A stretch of DNA of 34,786 bases. It comes from Azolla pinnata (taxonomy: Eukaryota; Streptophyta; Polypodiopsida; Salviniales; Salviniaceae). The DNA lies in the NCBI GenBank assembly GCA_037176905.1, contig JBBBWG010001782.1:1-34786 (forward strand), in the 5' to 3' direction. Positions 10,205-20,429 of this stretch are shown here, piece by piece; within the stretch, counting starts at the first letter, position 1, and every line of letters begins with the position of its first letter. Position numbers and translations under genes: made by a program. Under the pieces are notes generated by a model. The model saw only the letters and a list, made by a program, of their open reading frames with translations. It had not been told where the DNA came from and ran no database searches.

Positions 10205-10460
10205 AATTTGCAAGAGTGGGCAGAGTGAGGAGGTTGGGCAGAGTGAGGAGGGTGGGCAGTGTGGTTGTTGCTGCGTGATGAGCAAACCAAGTGGGCAGTG
10301 TAAGGAGGGTGGGCAATGTGGCTCTTGCTGTGTGAGGAGCGAACCAAGTTGGCAGCAAGACGAGCACGTGCATGACGTGGCTCGCACTGCGTGAGAAGCA
10401 AAGTGCTTGGGCAAAATTGGGGGAAGGAGCTAGTGAGCAGAGTGAGGAGCGAGTGGATAG
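10205..10460. repeat. GTGGGCAGTGT minisatellite, ~58-bp unit
   Basis: GGAGGGTGGGCARTGTGG starts two adjacent units of about 58 bp (from about 10246 and 10304), each ending with GAGCRAACCAAGTKGGCAG. Shorter GGGCAGAGTGAGGAG units precede them, and related GAG(G)AGC sequence follows to about 10460. Long minus-strand frames across it (Leu/Pro/Thr-rich) follow from the repeat and show no domain. Confidence 0.65.
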
Positions 10461-10568
10461 CATGGGTAGATGCATTCCAAGCTGCAATGTTAGGCAAAGG
10501 GCACAATGTTTTGGGGCACACATAATTGTAAACAAAAAGTGAAAAGAACAACGAATATTTCTACATCC

Positions 10569-10607
10569 ATTCTCCAACGCATACATATCCTCCATTCGTT
10601 GGAGAAT
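10569..10607. repeat. Perfect 11-bp inverted repeat (hairpin)
   Basis: ATTCTCCAACG (10569-10579) and its exact complement CGTTGGAGAAT (10597-10607) flank a 17-nt loop. It is isolated and has no T-tract or neighbouring gene to suggest a terminator, so its role is unknown. Confidence 0.6.
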
Positions 10608-10660
10608 TTCAATGTGTGCGAATATTACAAACATAGACCACACTACATGGATGTTGCGCA

Positions 10661-11350
10661 AGTATAGCTCATTTCGTATCAGAAGTGGGAGGATCGATTA
10701 ACTGTGAAGTTGACCTTGTGTGTCATGCTAGGACATCCAAAGGATTATGTATTATTATAAGGTATAAACCCATTTAATGCGATAGTTTGCCACAACTAGA
10801 CACGTCGCGTCTGCATCACAACAAAAATGGGCTTTGAAATGCGTCAAACTTGACGCCCAGTTGACACACCATTTTTCTTAAACCCCAAACCATAGACTCT
10901 AAACCATAAATGTTGGCCTTCTCAAGAAAATTGTGTCAGATATTAGTCAATGCATAGAGGTAAAAGATAAAACACAGAACAGAGACCCATAAAGAACCGC
11001 TCATGGTGCAGATCAATCAATCGTATATAAACATAGCTAACCCTTTTTAGAGTTTTTGGGCAGTCTTTGACAAAATTATAGATGGACTTTAGCATTAGAG
11101 TAGGGAAATAGAGAGATAGCCAATCAACTCAAATTTATAGATTTCGATCAGAAGATCATGTTACATTTATGGTCATTCATCTATAATTAAGCCGTTTTTT
11201 GAAATTTTAATTTGATAGTTACTTTTTTTAATTTCAATTAATGGTCAGTTTTATAAATTATGATCATTGTCTATAAATTTAATGTATTGTCATTTTCTAT
11301 TGTTTGAATTATTAATATTCGTAATAATATAATTTTTAGTTTCCCAACTT
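10661..11350. other. No recognisable gene; AT-rich intergenic DNA
   Basis: There are no domain-like frames. Sequence after about 11090 becomes strongly AT-rich (many ATAATT/AATTTATA stretches). It lies downstream of the Gly/His-rich gene, which is transcribed toward it. Confidence 0.5.
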
Positions 11351-11466
11351 ATGATTTAATTTAAACCTAGATTTGAGACCACTATACCATAATATACATA
11401 TATGTTTGAGACATTCGCGAACACAAACATGGATGGCGAACGAGTGGTTGATTCAACGATTGTATA

Positions 11467-11472
11467 TTTATT
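11467..11472 (-). terminator. Candidate poly(A) signal AATAAA
   Basis: AATAAA on the minus strand, about 140 nt beyond the stop codon of the Gly/His-rich ORF, at a normal distance for a plant 3' UTR. Confidence 0.45.
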
Positions 11473-11609
11473 GAGCAGCATCGATGGGGGCGGATGATTG
11501 AGTAACTTAGGCAGGCATAGCCAGATGGATAGATTTGATTGATTATTGCTTCCGAAGGTGAAGAGGAGCGATGAGGGAGAGAGATGGTGGGTGAGGAGGA
11601 AGCGAGTAG

Positions 11610-11897
11610 TTAATGATGGTGACCTCCTCCTCCGCCTCCTCCGTGGTGACCACCAGGACCGCCATGGGGACCACCAGGACCTCCTGCGCCACCGCCGCCT
11701 CCATGGGGAGCACCTGGACCTCCTCCGCCGCCTCCATGGGGAGCACCTGGTCCTCCGCCTCCATGGGGAGCACTTGGACCTCCTCCGCCATGGGGGCCTG
11801 GACCAGGTTGGTGAGGAGCATGATGAGGGGGTGGAGCTGGCGGCCCTCCCGGGTGTTGCTGTGGGTGTGGATGCGGGTTCTTGTGATGTGGATCCAT
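11610..11897 (-). CDS. Small Gly/His/Pro-rich protein, 95 residues
   Basis: Function unknown. The protein opens MDPHHKNPHPHPQQHPGG and is then almost entirely Gly, Pro and His, with repeats of the type GGGGPGAPHGG and a C-terminal Gly run ending in three His. No signal peptide or membrane segment is visible. The DNA behind the repeats is a short minisatellite: CCATGGGGAGCAC on the + strand recurs at 11701, 11733 and 11761. Three facts favour a real gene over a chance frame: a TATA box 44 bp upstream of the ATG, no earlier ATG in the short predicted leader, and an AATAAA about 140 nt after the stop. His/Gly-rich proteins can bind metals, but that is only an inference from composition. The opposite strand is also open over this interval, a by-product of GC-rich repeats. 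Confidence 0.55.
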   Translation of the reverse strand: MDPHHKNPHPHPQQHPGGPPAPPPHHAPHQPGPGPHGGGGPSAPHGGGGPGAPHGGGGGGPGAPHGGGGGAGGPGGPHGGPGGHHGGGGGGGHHH

Positions 11898-11940
11898 CGG
11901 AACTGCGTCTGCCTCTGCCTCTGCCTCTGTCTTTCACCCT

Positions 11941-11947
11941 TTTTATA
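11941..11947 (-). promoter_or_regulatory. TATA box of the Gly/His-rich gene
   Basis: Minus-strand GGCTATAAAAAGGG, a textbook plant TATA element, ends about 44 bp before the ATG at 11897. It predicts a leader of roughly 10-20 nt rich in GAGGCA units. Confidence 0.55.
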
Positions 11948-12126
11948 GCCCCCCCTCCCTGGTCTTCCTTCTTCACCCCTCCACGAAAATATCTTATCTT
12001 TAGCAGAAGCCATGGGCCTTCTTGGTTGTAGTCCATTGGATGTTTTTTCACTATAACTAATAGAAAGGATAATTTTATTAAAAAAGAGAAAATATTTTAT
12101 CTTTAGGTATTGAAGACAACACCCAA

Positions 12127-12393
12127 ATGCCCGAAATGTTTCAAGAAACTTGGTCCCTTCTTTTGAAGAAAGACATCAGCTCTATTGAGCTCCTCTCTAT
12201 CCACTTGGGTGGACCACCACCACCACTACCCATCGATCACGTGGGCCTTACCAACGTAGATGACCAGCCATTGTATAGATTTGTCTACGCGTTCATCTCT
12301 TTAGTCAACAGTGACAGTAAAGAAGAATCTAGTGCCACTACTTGGCAGGCCCACTTTTATGAAAGACCGAATGGTCCCCTTCCTCCCTTGTAG
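12127..12393 (+). other. Unrecognised short open frame, 88 residues
   Basis: An ATG-initiated frame (MPEMFQETWSLLLKKD..., containing GGPPPPLP) is divergent to the Gly/His-rich gene. No domain was recognised. Its last codons fall inside the first unit of a 97-bp tandem duplication, and no clear TATA box was found. It may be the eroded end of a gene or a chance frame. Confidence 0.2.
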
Positions 12394-12545
12394 ATATATA
12401 TCATAGACTATGTCTGTGATCTCCTTGACACGCGTGAAGAAGTGTGCCCACTTTTATAAAAGACGGAATGGCCGGTCCCCTTCCTCCCTTGTAGATATAT
12501 ATCATAGACTATGTCCGTCATTTCCTTGACACGCGTGAAGAAGTG
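12349..12545 (+). repeat. Tandem duplication of ~97 bp
   Basis: 12349-12445 and 12446-12545 are near-identical neighbours; the second has a small GCCG-type insertion and a few substitutions. Both contain CTTGTAGATATATATCATAG and CTTGACACGCGTGAAGAAG. Confidence 0.9.
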
Positions 12546-13525
12546 TTGCTTGTGTCAGAATCTTTGGGGTTTATGTTCTTTCTCTCCACTTCCTTTTGAC
12601 TTTTTGAGGCTTAAACCATAGCTAGAGTTGTCGGCCATCAAGTGAAGCAGAGCAGAGTCGATGAGAAGATATTTCTTTTTTAAAAGATCACCAGAGTCTT
12701 TAGAGTTTGTTAGCTACAACTCTGATGAAATCCATAACGATACACCCCTTTTCCTACATTACTCGGAATACATCTACATGTAAGCCAAGAAAGATATATT
12801 TATGTTGCTAGATTGTTGTCTCACTCTGTTTTAAATGGAGGCGTTCACCAAGTTACTCACAAAGGAAGTGTGAGAGAGCTGGAAAGCATCTAAAAACACA
12901 TTGCACATCTTCCAAACCATTTCTTTACGTATATTGCATGCAACTGGAACTCAAAACTTCGTTCTCATTTATAACTTTTGAGATCTTTTTGCTTGCTCTT
13001 CATTCCATTCTCATGAGGATGTTGATTTGGGGGACTGTTTTGAACCTTGAGCATGTATCCAACAACTCTTTCCATATGCTTGATCTCAAGGGAGGGTGAT
13101 CTAGTCTCCAGAAGTACCATGGTTTGTTACGTGACTTAAAAAAAGCTTGTGAGAAAATAAATTTTCAAGCTCTTTCCAAGCAAGGATAGAGGAATGGCTA
13201 GCGCTCTATACATAAAGAAACATTGTACTATTACCAAAGTGTCAAAATGATACTTCACAACTGTTAAATGCTTTACATGTGTTCTCAAACATATAATAAC
13301 CTCTATCTTCTCTACCCATTGTATCTTCTTAGCCCCCACAACGTCATGTGTAATCAAAGCCTTGGTAGTTTCTTTCTAACTACAATGGTGGGTGCGGGTG
13401 ACAGACGATGGTTGGCCTATGCTTTGTACAGTTCCTTATCAAGGGTGGGCACTAAAGATAGGTCTCAATTGATATCTTCTAGAGTACGAGTTCCCTTTTA
13501 TTCTTAAGGATTTATAAAGTTACCA
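12546..13525. other. No recognisable gene
   Basis: Moderately AT-rich sequence with several short frames broken by stops. I could not match any to a known family; the minus-strand frame at 13357-13136 has no motif. Confidence 0.45.
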
Positions 13526-13529
13526 AGGA

Positions 13530-14140
13530 TGGAAACTAAAATTCATGAAAAATAGGATGACCCCCATTGAACTATATAATGTCTCATTGTACGTTCATGA
13601 AAATTGTTTTGCTTGTAGCTAAGTGAACATTAAAGGTATAACTTGAGACTTTGGTTGAGCCATTCAATTTAGCCATCAATTTAAGTATGTTAAGCCAAAT
13701 GTCTTAAGGAATATTCATTAGAAATATTGAGAGATAAATTGGGTTCCTTGATTTGAGGTGACATCATCTAGAACACCATGTAGTCAAATAATGTTGTATA
13801 AAAGTATATATATATTATTGTTTTTCCTAAAATGGTCTTTGGACATGAGGCAAAGTAGGTTATTTTTGTAAACAATTAATTACCATGACCAACATTGAGT
13901 CATGTGCATTTGCTACAAGTCGGTGATGAAATATATGGAAATAGATCCTTAAGATTGGCTTAGAATGGAGGATGGCTAGTAAATCGTATTAGGTGTTCAA
14001 CTTTCGATCAAGCACATGTATCACATGTCTTGATGAATTCTTTTACAAGCTTCCATGTTAATGCCACCAATATCCTCAAGAGATTAATTCAAGGGTCTTT
14101 GTTACACCAAAGAGGACTGCTGCCGATAGGTCACTGTGAT
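13530..14140 (-). pseudogene. Ty3/gypsy integrase remnant
   Basis: Minus-strand reading with frame changes shows integrase landmarks in the right order: SDLSAAVLFGVTKTLELI and CDTCA*SKVEHLIR (zinc-binding/HHCC end), FTKITYFASCPKTI (equivalent to the LTKMAHFIPCKKTI block before the catalytic core), then HGVLDDVTSNQGTQFISQYF and FLKTFGLTYLN (second catalytic Asp region; the usual Asp-Arg after SD is degraded to Asn-Gln). Several stops and frameshifts make it non-functional. It lies downstream, on the same strand, of the RT fragment at 16045-17255, as expected for Ty3/gypsy order, so both are likely pieces of one element. Confidence 0.65.
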
Positions 14141-14268
14141 ACTTTTGCAAAACTTCAATTCGACACATTCATCCTGAGATATGTAAAAGATAGTTTTGAT
14201 AGTTTCCTACTTCTGAGATACTAAAGAATTTCCTTTTTTTCTTATTTCGAACTTCGATCAAAATCATT

Positions 14269-14347
14269 GCTAACTTAGCTTAGTTTACTAGAGCGCATGG
14301 CTTTTAACCATGTGGTGATCATGCGTTCAAATCCCGTAGACGGGGAG
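14269..14347 (+). tRNA. tRNA-Lys(UUU)-like pseudogene
   Basis: TAGCTTAGTTTACTAGAGC forms a D-arm (A box). CATGG-CTTTTAA-CCATG is a perfect anticodon arm with anticodon TTT at 14303-14305, and GTTCAAATCCC resembles the B box. There are about three extra bases before the T-arm and the acceptor strands do not pair, so a working tRNA is unlikely. It could be a relic or the head of a SINE; a duplicated AT-rich segment follows. Confidence 0.55.
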
Positions 14348-14369
14348 GGGAGTGTTCGTGAACCATTCT

Positions 14370-14606
14370 ATAAATAATTTTAGATAATTTAATAACAATG
14401 ATAATTCAATACCAATCTAAGTCTGTTATTGTTATTTGTTTCGAGGACCTCGATTTAGTTATCCTGTCTATACTTCTCTAGCAATCAATGTGTTGCATAT
14501 AAATCATTTCAGATAATTTAATAGCAACCCAATCTATTATTGTTATTTGTTTCGAGGACCTTGATTTACCATCCTGTCTATACTTCTCTAGCAATCAATG
14601 TGTTGC
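14370..14606 (+). repeat. Imperfect tandem duplication (~128 and ~109 bp)
   Basis: 14370-14497 and 14498-14606 share TATTGTTATTTGTTTCGAGG and end in CTTCTCTAGCAATCAATG. The second unit lacks an internal piece near its start. It lies directly after the tRNA-Lys-like sequence and could be a duplicated SINE body. Confidence 0.85.
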
Positions 14607-15825
14607 GTACTCAGGTGTATTCAATTTTTTTCAACATTATGCTCCGAAAAAAGATGCTCTAAAGATCTTACCAAATACGTTCCATGATTAGATACTCTAG
14701 ATTACATTTGTGATCGTATTATGTGATGTAACTTCAACTTATTTCACGTGCTAATCGAACTCGGGCATCTAACGCTTTCAATAACGAGGGTGTGTAAAGG
14801 ATCACACCTTTAAATTTCTTTTGAACATGGTCGATTTTATAGTGCTCAATATTATACTCACAAGTGGCACAAGATCTTACGCACGACAAGGATAAACACT
14901 AACTTATATATCCTACTAATAATCTATTATAAAGGTACCAAAATTAAGTTCCAAACATCTATGATTTAGTTAGGAAAATAGAAACATTTGCTTACTAGCT
15001 ATTCGATTATAAAAATAAAGTATTCTGTAAAATCCGTCTTTAAGTTAAGAGAAAAATATAAAATGGTGCATTACCCGTCCTACTTTCCTCTCCTTAATTA
15101 TTTGCGAGAATGTATCGGCCAAATACCACTCTTAACTTAATTGATAACTATGCTTTCAATTAGAGATTGGTTAATTAAATTTCTAGATTTCATTATTATT
15201 AACCAATTATCTTATTGGTAGCTCTGCATTTCTTTGAGCTAGAGTTTCCATATACTTGCAAACATTCTATACAACCAAGATATTACATATTACAAATGCA
15301 CATGAGATTAATTTCAAAACATCTATAAAATGTTGTCTAAACTAAAATGATTGTGTTAGTTTTGGATTCTATCACAAGAATCACAAATGTATTGTAGGTA
15401 CATCACCTATGAGAAAGTAGTAAAATATTGCATTGGATTTACTTATCATTAAGATCCGGTATATTATAATTAAGATCTATCAAACTTGAGGGTTTGTATT
15501 ACGTAATTTATCGGTAGTAAGAGTGTCATTTTGTTTCCTTAGTTAATTACGAACACATTAGGGTTTGATTCCAACAATCGCTCTCAATAAATTCATTGTA
15601 TGATCAAAAGAACAATTTGATTTGTAATTTTTAAAATTTATCTCCAATTATATTTGTCGATGCGCCTATCATAACCTCTAATGGTTAATCTATCACTTCT
15701 GGGCACTACACGTGTCCTTCTACAGTCAAAGATACTTAGTTGTCGTTGAGAACTGACTGTCATACGTAGTTTTGAGTTCCAATTAATTAGGTAAAAAAAA
15801 TGGCTTTTGCATTGTGTAAATAATT
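14607..15825. other. No recognisable gene; AT-rich filler inside the split gypsy element
   Basis: No domain-like frame was found. The interval, with the tRNA-like sequences on both sides, lies between the gypsy integrase and reverse-transcriptase fragments where RNase H would be expected. Confidence 0.45.
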
Positions 15826-15899
15826 GCTTTACTATCTCAGAGCGTTAGAGTGTGTGCTTGTTAACAATAAGGTCGAAGGTTGAAACCCTCCTTGAAGCA
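15826..15899 (+). tRNA. tRNA-Asn(GUU)-like sequence, probably a pseudogene
   Basis: The 74-nt length and alignment match plant tRNA-Asn: TATCTCAG..GTTAGAG D region, anticodon GTT at 15860-15862 in a TTGTTAA loop, AAGGTC variable region, and T-arm GAAGG-TTGAAAC-CCTCC. The acceptor GCTTTAC/TTGAAGC pairs at six of seven positions. Mismatches at the top of the D-stem and two in the anticodon stem argue for a relic or SINE head, not a functional gene. Confidence 0.6.
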
Positions 15900-16044
15900 A
15901 TCTCTTTGCAACTTGCTCTTGCTCTTCTAACGAACAAAAGTAAATATGTTGCAAAGACATAGTTGGAAATGAAGTTCCTAGATTCGATGAATTAGATAGG
16001 GATACTGTCAAGGTTGACTGACCTCGACATCTATGATTGTACTA

Positions 16045-17255
16045 TGGGTCTGTCGACATTTGTGCCACTGTTGTCCATTCGAATGGGTCCTCCTTATGGG
16101 TAAGAGCAATCAGTGGATGTGCAATCACTGAAAAGCCTTTGATGAAGTGCCGATAAAAATTGGCGAAACCGAGAAATGATTGCACCTCTCATAATTGAGT
16201 TGGAATGGCCCACTCTTAGATAGTATTAACCTTCGCATGTCCACTCTGATTCTTTGTGGTGAGATAACATACCCAAGGAACTCCACATAACTACGATCAA
16301 ATTCACACTTTTTACATTTGGCAATCCATGTTCTCGAAGTTTGGCGAGAACTAACCGGACATGGTGAGTGTGCTCCTTCATATCCAAAGAGAAGACCAAG
16401 ATGTCATCAACATATATCATAACAAAGTGATCTAGATATTCCTAGAATAAAGGCATAACCTTATACTCAAAAGGACCATAGCGTGTTTGAAAGGTAATTT
16501 TCCATTCATCACCTGGTTTGATCTACACCAAATTGTATGCTCCCCGAAGGTCGATCGTAGAGAAGAGTTGCGCAATTCGGAGTTGATCCAATAGCTCTCG
16601 GACGAGAGGTAATGGGTAGCGGTTGCGAATTGTAATCTTGTTTAGACCACGATAGTTGACACAGAGATATAGGGAGCCATCTTTCTTCTTCATGAACAAT
16701 ATCAGAGCTCTTGGTGGCGATTTGGAAGGTTGAATAAATCCTTTTCCAAGGTTCTCATCGAGATAAATCTGAAGTGCCTGAAGCTCTGGTTCGGACAACC
16801 CATAAATTGGGCGAAAGGGGGGAGTGGCACCTTCGTGCAAGTCGATCGGACAATCATAGGGTTGATGTTTGGGCAAGTGATCCGCATTTTGTTTCTCAAA
16901 CACGTCCTGAAAGTCCTCATACTTCGACGACAATGGATTGATAGTTGTTTGCAGAGGAAGTGGAGTGTTGGATCCGGTAGCATGATGCACGATCACCTTC
17001 ACTAAGACTGGGACCTGACTATCCGCTTTGGAGCAGTTTCTGCCTCGAATAGAGAGTTAATCTCCAGAAACCAATTCGACCCATTTTCCAAATCTCTAAG
17101 CGAGGTTGCGATTTAAAAGTAGTTGAGTGGTTGCACCAATTGATAATTGGGTTATGTGCCTTCTGCCAGGACAAACCAAGTATGATTGGGTGTCGGGGTG
17201 AAGTGATGATGTACAACTTCAGGACCTCTCCATTAACATGGAATTCTAACAACTA
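16045..17255 (-). pseudogene. Ty3/gypsy protease-reverse transcriptase remnant
   Basis: From 17252 leftward: the end of the protease (PIILGLSWQKAHNPIINW), then the RT N-terminal region (CPIDLHEGATPPFRPIYGLS; PRALILFMKKKDGSLYLCVN; YPLPLVRELLDQL; FSTIDLRGAYNLV), a stop at 16520-16522, then GDEWKITFQTRYGPFEYKVM, a deletion of the conserved block that normally follows VMP, and the catalytic motif YVDDILVFS (about 16410-16380). In shifted frames the RT/RNase H connection follows ([39 protein letters not shown]) and ends near 16045. The protease start, gag and LTRs are absent. Stops, frameshifts and the deletion make it a relic. Confidence 0.85.
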
Positions 17256-17279
17256 AATGACAACCCCAAAACTACTTTC

Positions 17280-19340
17280 TAACAATTTAAGTGAAAACAC
17301 TTTTCTAAAATCTCCAAGAAATAAAAGAAAAGATAAAATTTTAGCTTAACAGTTAAATGTTTTTGCTCTGAGTGGATGGTTAGTAATCAAAATCATTGGC
17401 ATCCGATCCATAGATAGAAATAAACTAACATCTTGCTTGTCTAAACACAAATTGAAGTTAGAAACTTAGTTTGTCTGATACAAGAAAGCCCAAAGAAGTA
17501 TTTTTATCAAACTTTTGGAAGAGCTTAATTTCAATAACTACAATTATTATAGAATATAAATAGGCTAAACAAGTTTAGAACTTAACTCATGTTTTTATAT
17601 AATAGAACTTCATCACCAAGCTCTGATCACTGGAATCTAGATTAGAAATTATTACAACGTACAAATATCGACTATCACAACATTACAAACAATTTTGCAA
17701 ATGACGTTACTTTCTTCTATGTGCTTACTCAGATTCAAGTATGGGTCAGCTCAAATCAAGACCTTTACTCAAGTTTTTAAAGGTTAGAATGTAATCACCA
17801 ATTTTGAGAATCGAAACCTAGGCTTCAAGTGATTCCAATGTACATCGCGAGAATACATTTTCAAATGACAATGTCTTCTTGTATGTGGTTGCTACTAAGA
17901 TTTGAGCCCAAACTACAATCTTATCAATCTATTAGAAGAGATTAACTCAAAAAACTACAATTATTTTACAATTTAAATAGGTTGAACAAGTTTAGAACTT
18001 AACTCATGTTTTTATATAACAAAACTTAATCACCAACTCTGATCATTGGAACCTAGATTAGACATTATTGCAACGTAAGAATATCGACTCTAACGATATT
18101 ACAAACAATTTTGCTAATGACGTTACTTTCTTCTATGTGGTTGCTTAGGTTCAAGCCCGGAAGTGCTCAAATTAAGACCGTAACTAATGTTTTAATCCAT
18201 TAGAATGAAACCCAAATTTGAAGTGATTGTAATTCTTTAAATGAAACTTTCCTGCTTATATGTGGTTGCTAGGATTCAAGCTGAGGTCTCCACGACAATA
18301 ACATAGAATTCTAACCACTAAAATACAAACCACAAGGCTATATTTTCACACCTCTATATACAAACCTGCTTTCGAAAATTTCTAGGCACCCTAAGAAGTA
18401 ATAAAAATTTAGGTCATGTTTCTATGTTTTTGTTCCGAGTGGCTGGTTAGTTATGAAAATAAGTGGTGCTTGATGGTCTGATGTAAATAAACTAACATCA
18501 TGCTTATCAAGACACAATTCCAAGCTAGAAACTAAATTTGTGTGAAACAAGATACCCCGAAGAAGTATTTTTATCAATTTGTTGGAAAAGATTAATTTCA
18601 AAAACTACAATTATTATACAATTTAAATAGGTTGAAAATGTTAAAAACTTACCTGATGTTTTTATATAATAGAACTAAATCACCAACTCTGATTAGGGGA
18701 AGCTAGATTAGAAATTATTGGAATGTACAAAGATCGACTATAACAACAATTACAAACAATATTGTTAATGACGTTACTTTCTTCAATGTGGTTGCTCAAA
18801 TTCAAGCCCAAAATTGCTCAAATTAATACCCTAACTCGTGTTTTTATACATTAGAATGTAATCACCAATTTGACAATCGAAAACTAGATTTGACGCGATT
18901 TCAATCTACATCGTGAGAACGATTGCTAAAATGACAGTTCATTCTTGTATGTGGTTGCTGCGATTCGAGCCCAGGTCTGCATGGCCACAAAATGGATTCC
19001 TAACTACTAAACTACAAGCACAAGCTTATTTCTTTACAACTCTACCTTGAAACTGACTTTTTTAAACCATAATTACAATGCTATATACTAACACCTCTAT
19101 ATAAAAACTTGTTTTCTAAGAATTCTTAGCACCCTAAGAAGTAATAAAAATTTACGTAATGTTTCAATGTTTTTGTTCTCCGTGGCTGGTTAGTTATCAG
19201 AATAAGTGGCGTCCAACGGTTTGGTATAAATAAAATAACATCATGCTTATCAAGACACAATATCAAGCTAGAAACAAAATTTGACTGAAACAAGATACCC
19301 CAAAGATTTATTTTTATCAATATCCTCCAAGAGATTAATT
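17280..19340. repeat. Three head-to-tail copies of an AT-rich dispersed repeat
   Basis: Recurring blocks appear in the same order: GAGTGG(A/C)TGGTTAGT; AAATAAACTAACATC; a GAAGTATTTTTATCAA block; ACTACAATTATTATA; ACTCATGTTTTTATATAA; ATCACCAACTCTGAT; AATGACGTTACTTTCTTC; GTGGTTGCT followed by a (G)ATTC(A/G)AGCCC motif. Copies or part-copies begin near 17340, 18415 and 19140, with an extra partial unit near 17930; a further copy is at 21150-21640. The GATTCGAGCCCAGGTC segment recalls a tRNA T-arm/B box, so a SINE-like origin is possible. No open frames of note. Confidence 0.75.
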
Positions 19341-19640
19341 TTAGAAATCGTAATCGTTTACCTTACTAAATGTCAAGGACGAGCTAACTTGCCTCTAGTT
19401 GATTTTAAAACAGAAGTCACCATCACTCCAAGAATTTTTTTGCTTACTAGAGCAATCGAATAGAAATATGGGAATAGGAGAGTACAGTCGAGGGCTCTTT
19501 GAGTGGGCATTATAAAGCACTACCAAAAGACTCTAGTCACGGTTCCCAAGGCTGAACACCCAAAGAGTTGCAAGGTGCAACGGAATAAGCGTTTGAAATT
19601 GCTTTTGATAAATATCACAACCAAGTTTTGATCTTGGGAC
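19340..19640 (+). repeat. Dispersed repeat B, copy 1
   Basis: Shares GTTGATTTTAAAA..GAAGTCACC, CTCCAAGAA, ACTAGAGCAAT(C/G)GAATAG, GTCGAGGGCTCTTTGA, AAAGCACTACCA and AAAGAGTTGCAAGGT with 23230-23480 in the same orientation. Non-coding. The right TNP2 element begins immediately beyond the second copy, near the point where this copy carries on. Confidence 0.75.
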
Positions 19641-19879
19641 CACCATGCTTCCACAACACCAAGTTGACTAGTGCTCATTGACTCTAGAACAAGGTATTCC
19701 AAGACATTCATAGGTATGTGATCCTTCGGGTTTCATATCTAAATCAAAACAAAGGATGAGCGAGGGGAGAAGTTGGTGATAGCTAGGGACACCTTTGGTC
19801 AAAAATGTTGTAATCATGGTATTAAGAACATGGGTTTTTATTTTCTAAATCTAAGGACGAGCTTTCATTGAATAGATTT

Positions 19880-20390
19880 AGGTTATTGCGTCTAGATATT
19901 TAGCTATGAGACGGGTGGTGTTGGTGATTTATAAAAGCGCTATATATTAGAATCAGTTTCGTAATTTGTTTGGTTAGACAAACAAATGACCCAGGCCTTC
20001 AACGTTGTCACGTTAGTGTTCCCATTTGCATGTCTCACGGTTTGGGCTCACGAAGCCGGGCCATTCAAATACCTTTGATTGAACTCTATCTCGTGCTCAA
20101 CATTAAGGCATCTTCATTTGAAAGGAGATGTTAACGGAGGGCTTCACGGTGGCCTCCATCTATGTGTGCCCATGTTTGTGTCACCTTCGGAATGCGTTGA
20201 ACGTCAAATCAAGTTCGGGTGTGGCCTTTGATGAGGGCGGGCGGCACTGGCATCAACCTCAAATAAGCTTTTGCAATGTTGCTGTACACGGGACCTCGAC
20301 AAGACGTTTTCACGACAACATTCCCAGAAAAATGGAATTGTGATAAGCCAATTAGAACAATTTGCAGTGCTTCTGGCAAAGGAGAGATGG
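19880..20390 (+). repeat. ~0.5-kb direct repeat D, copy 1
   Basis: Aligns base by base, with scattered substitutions, to 21955-22448 (shared landmarks: GTGATTTATAAAAG, TTAGTGTTCCCATTTGCA, GGGCCATTCAAATAC, GAGGGCTTCAC, TTTTCACGACAACATTCC). The two copies are 2.1 kb apart and in the same orientation. A frame at 20128-20343 is not conserved in the other copy, so it is unlikely to be coding. Confidence 0.85.
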
Positions 20391-20429
20391 CAAAGTAGAG
20401 ATGAAAAATTAAAAAATGAACAATAACCT

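Noticed and set aside
10095..10661. 188-residue Leu/Pro/Thr-rich minus-strand frame
   Set aside because: It runs over a ~58-bp minisatellite; several frames are open at once and no domain is visible.
11543..12051. Longer frames overlapping the Gly/His-rich gene on both strands (up to 231 residues)
   Set aside because: They lack the TATA/ATG/poly(A) arrangement, extend over the TATA box or use non-ATG starts, and their composition follows from the minisatellite.
14740..14800. tRNA-like motif on the minus strand (GAGTTCGATTAGC)
   Set aside because: Only a T-loop-like string, without D or anticodon arms.
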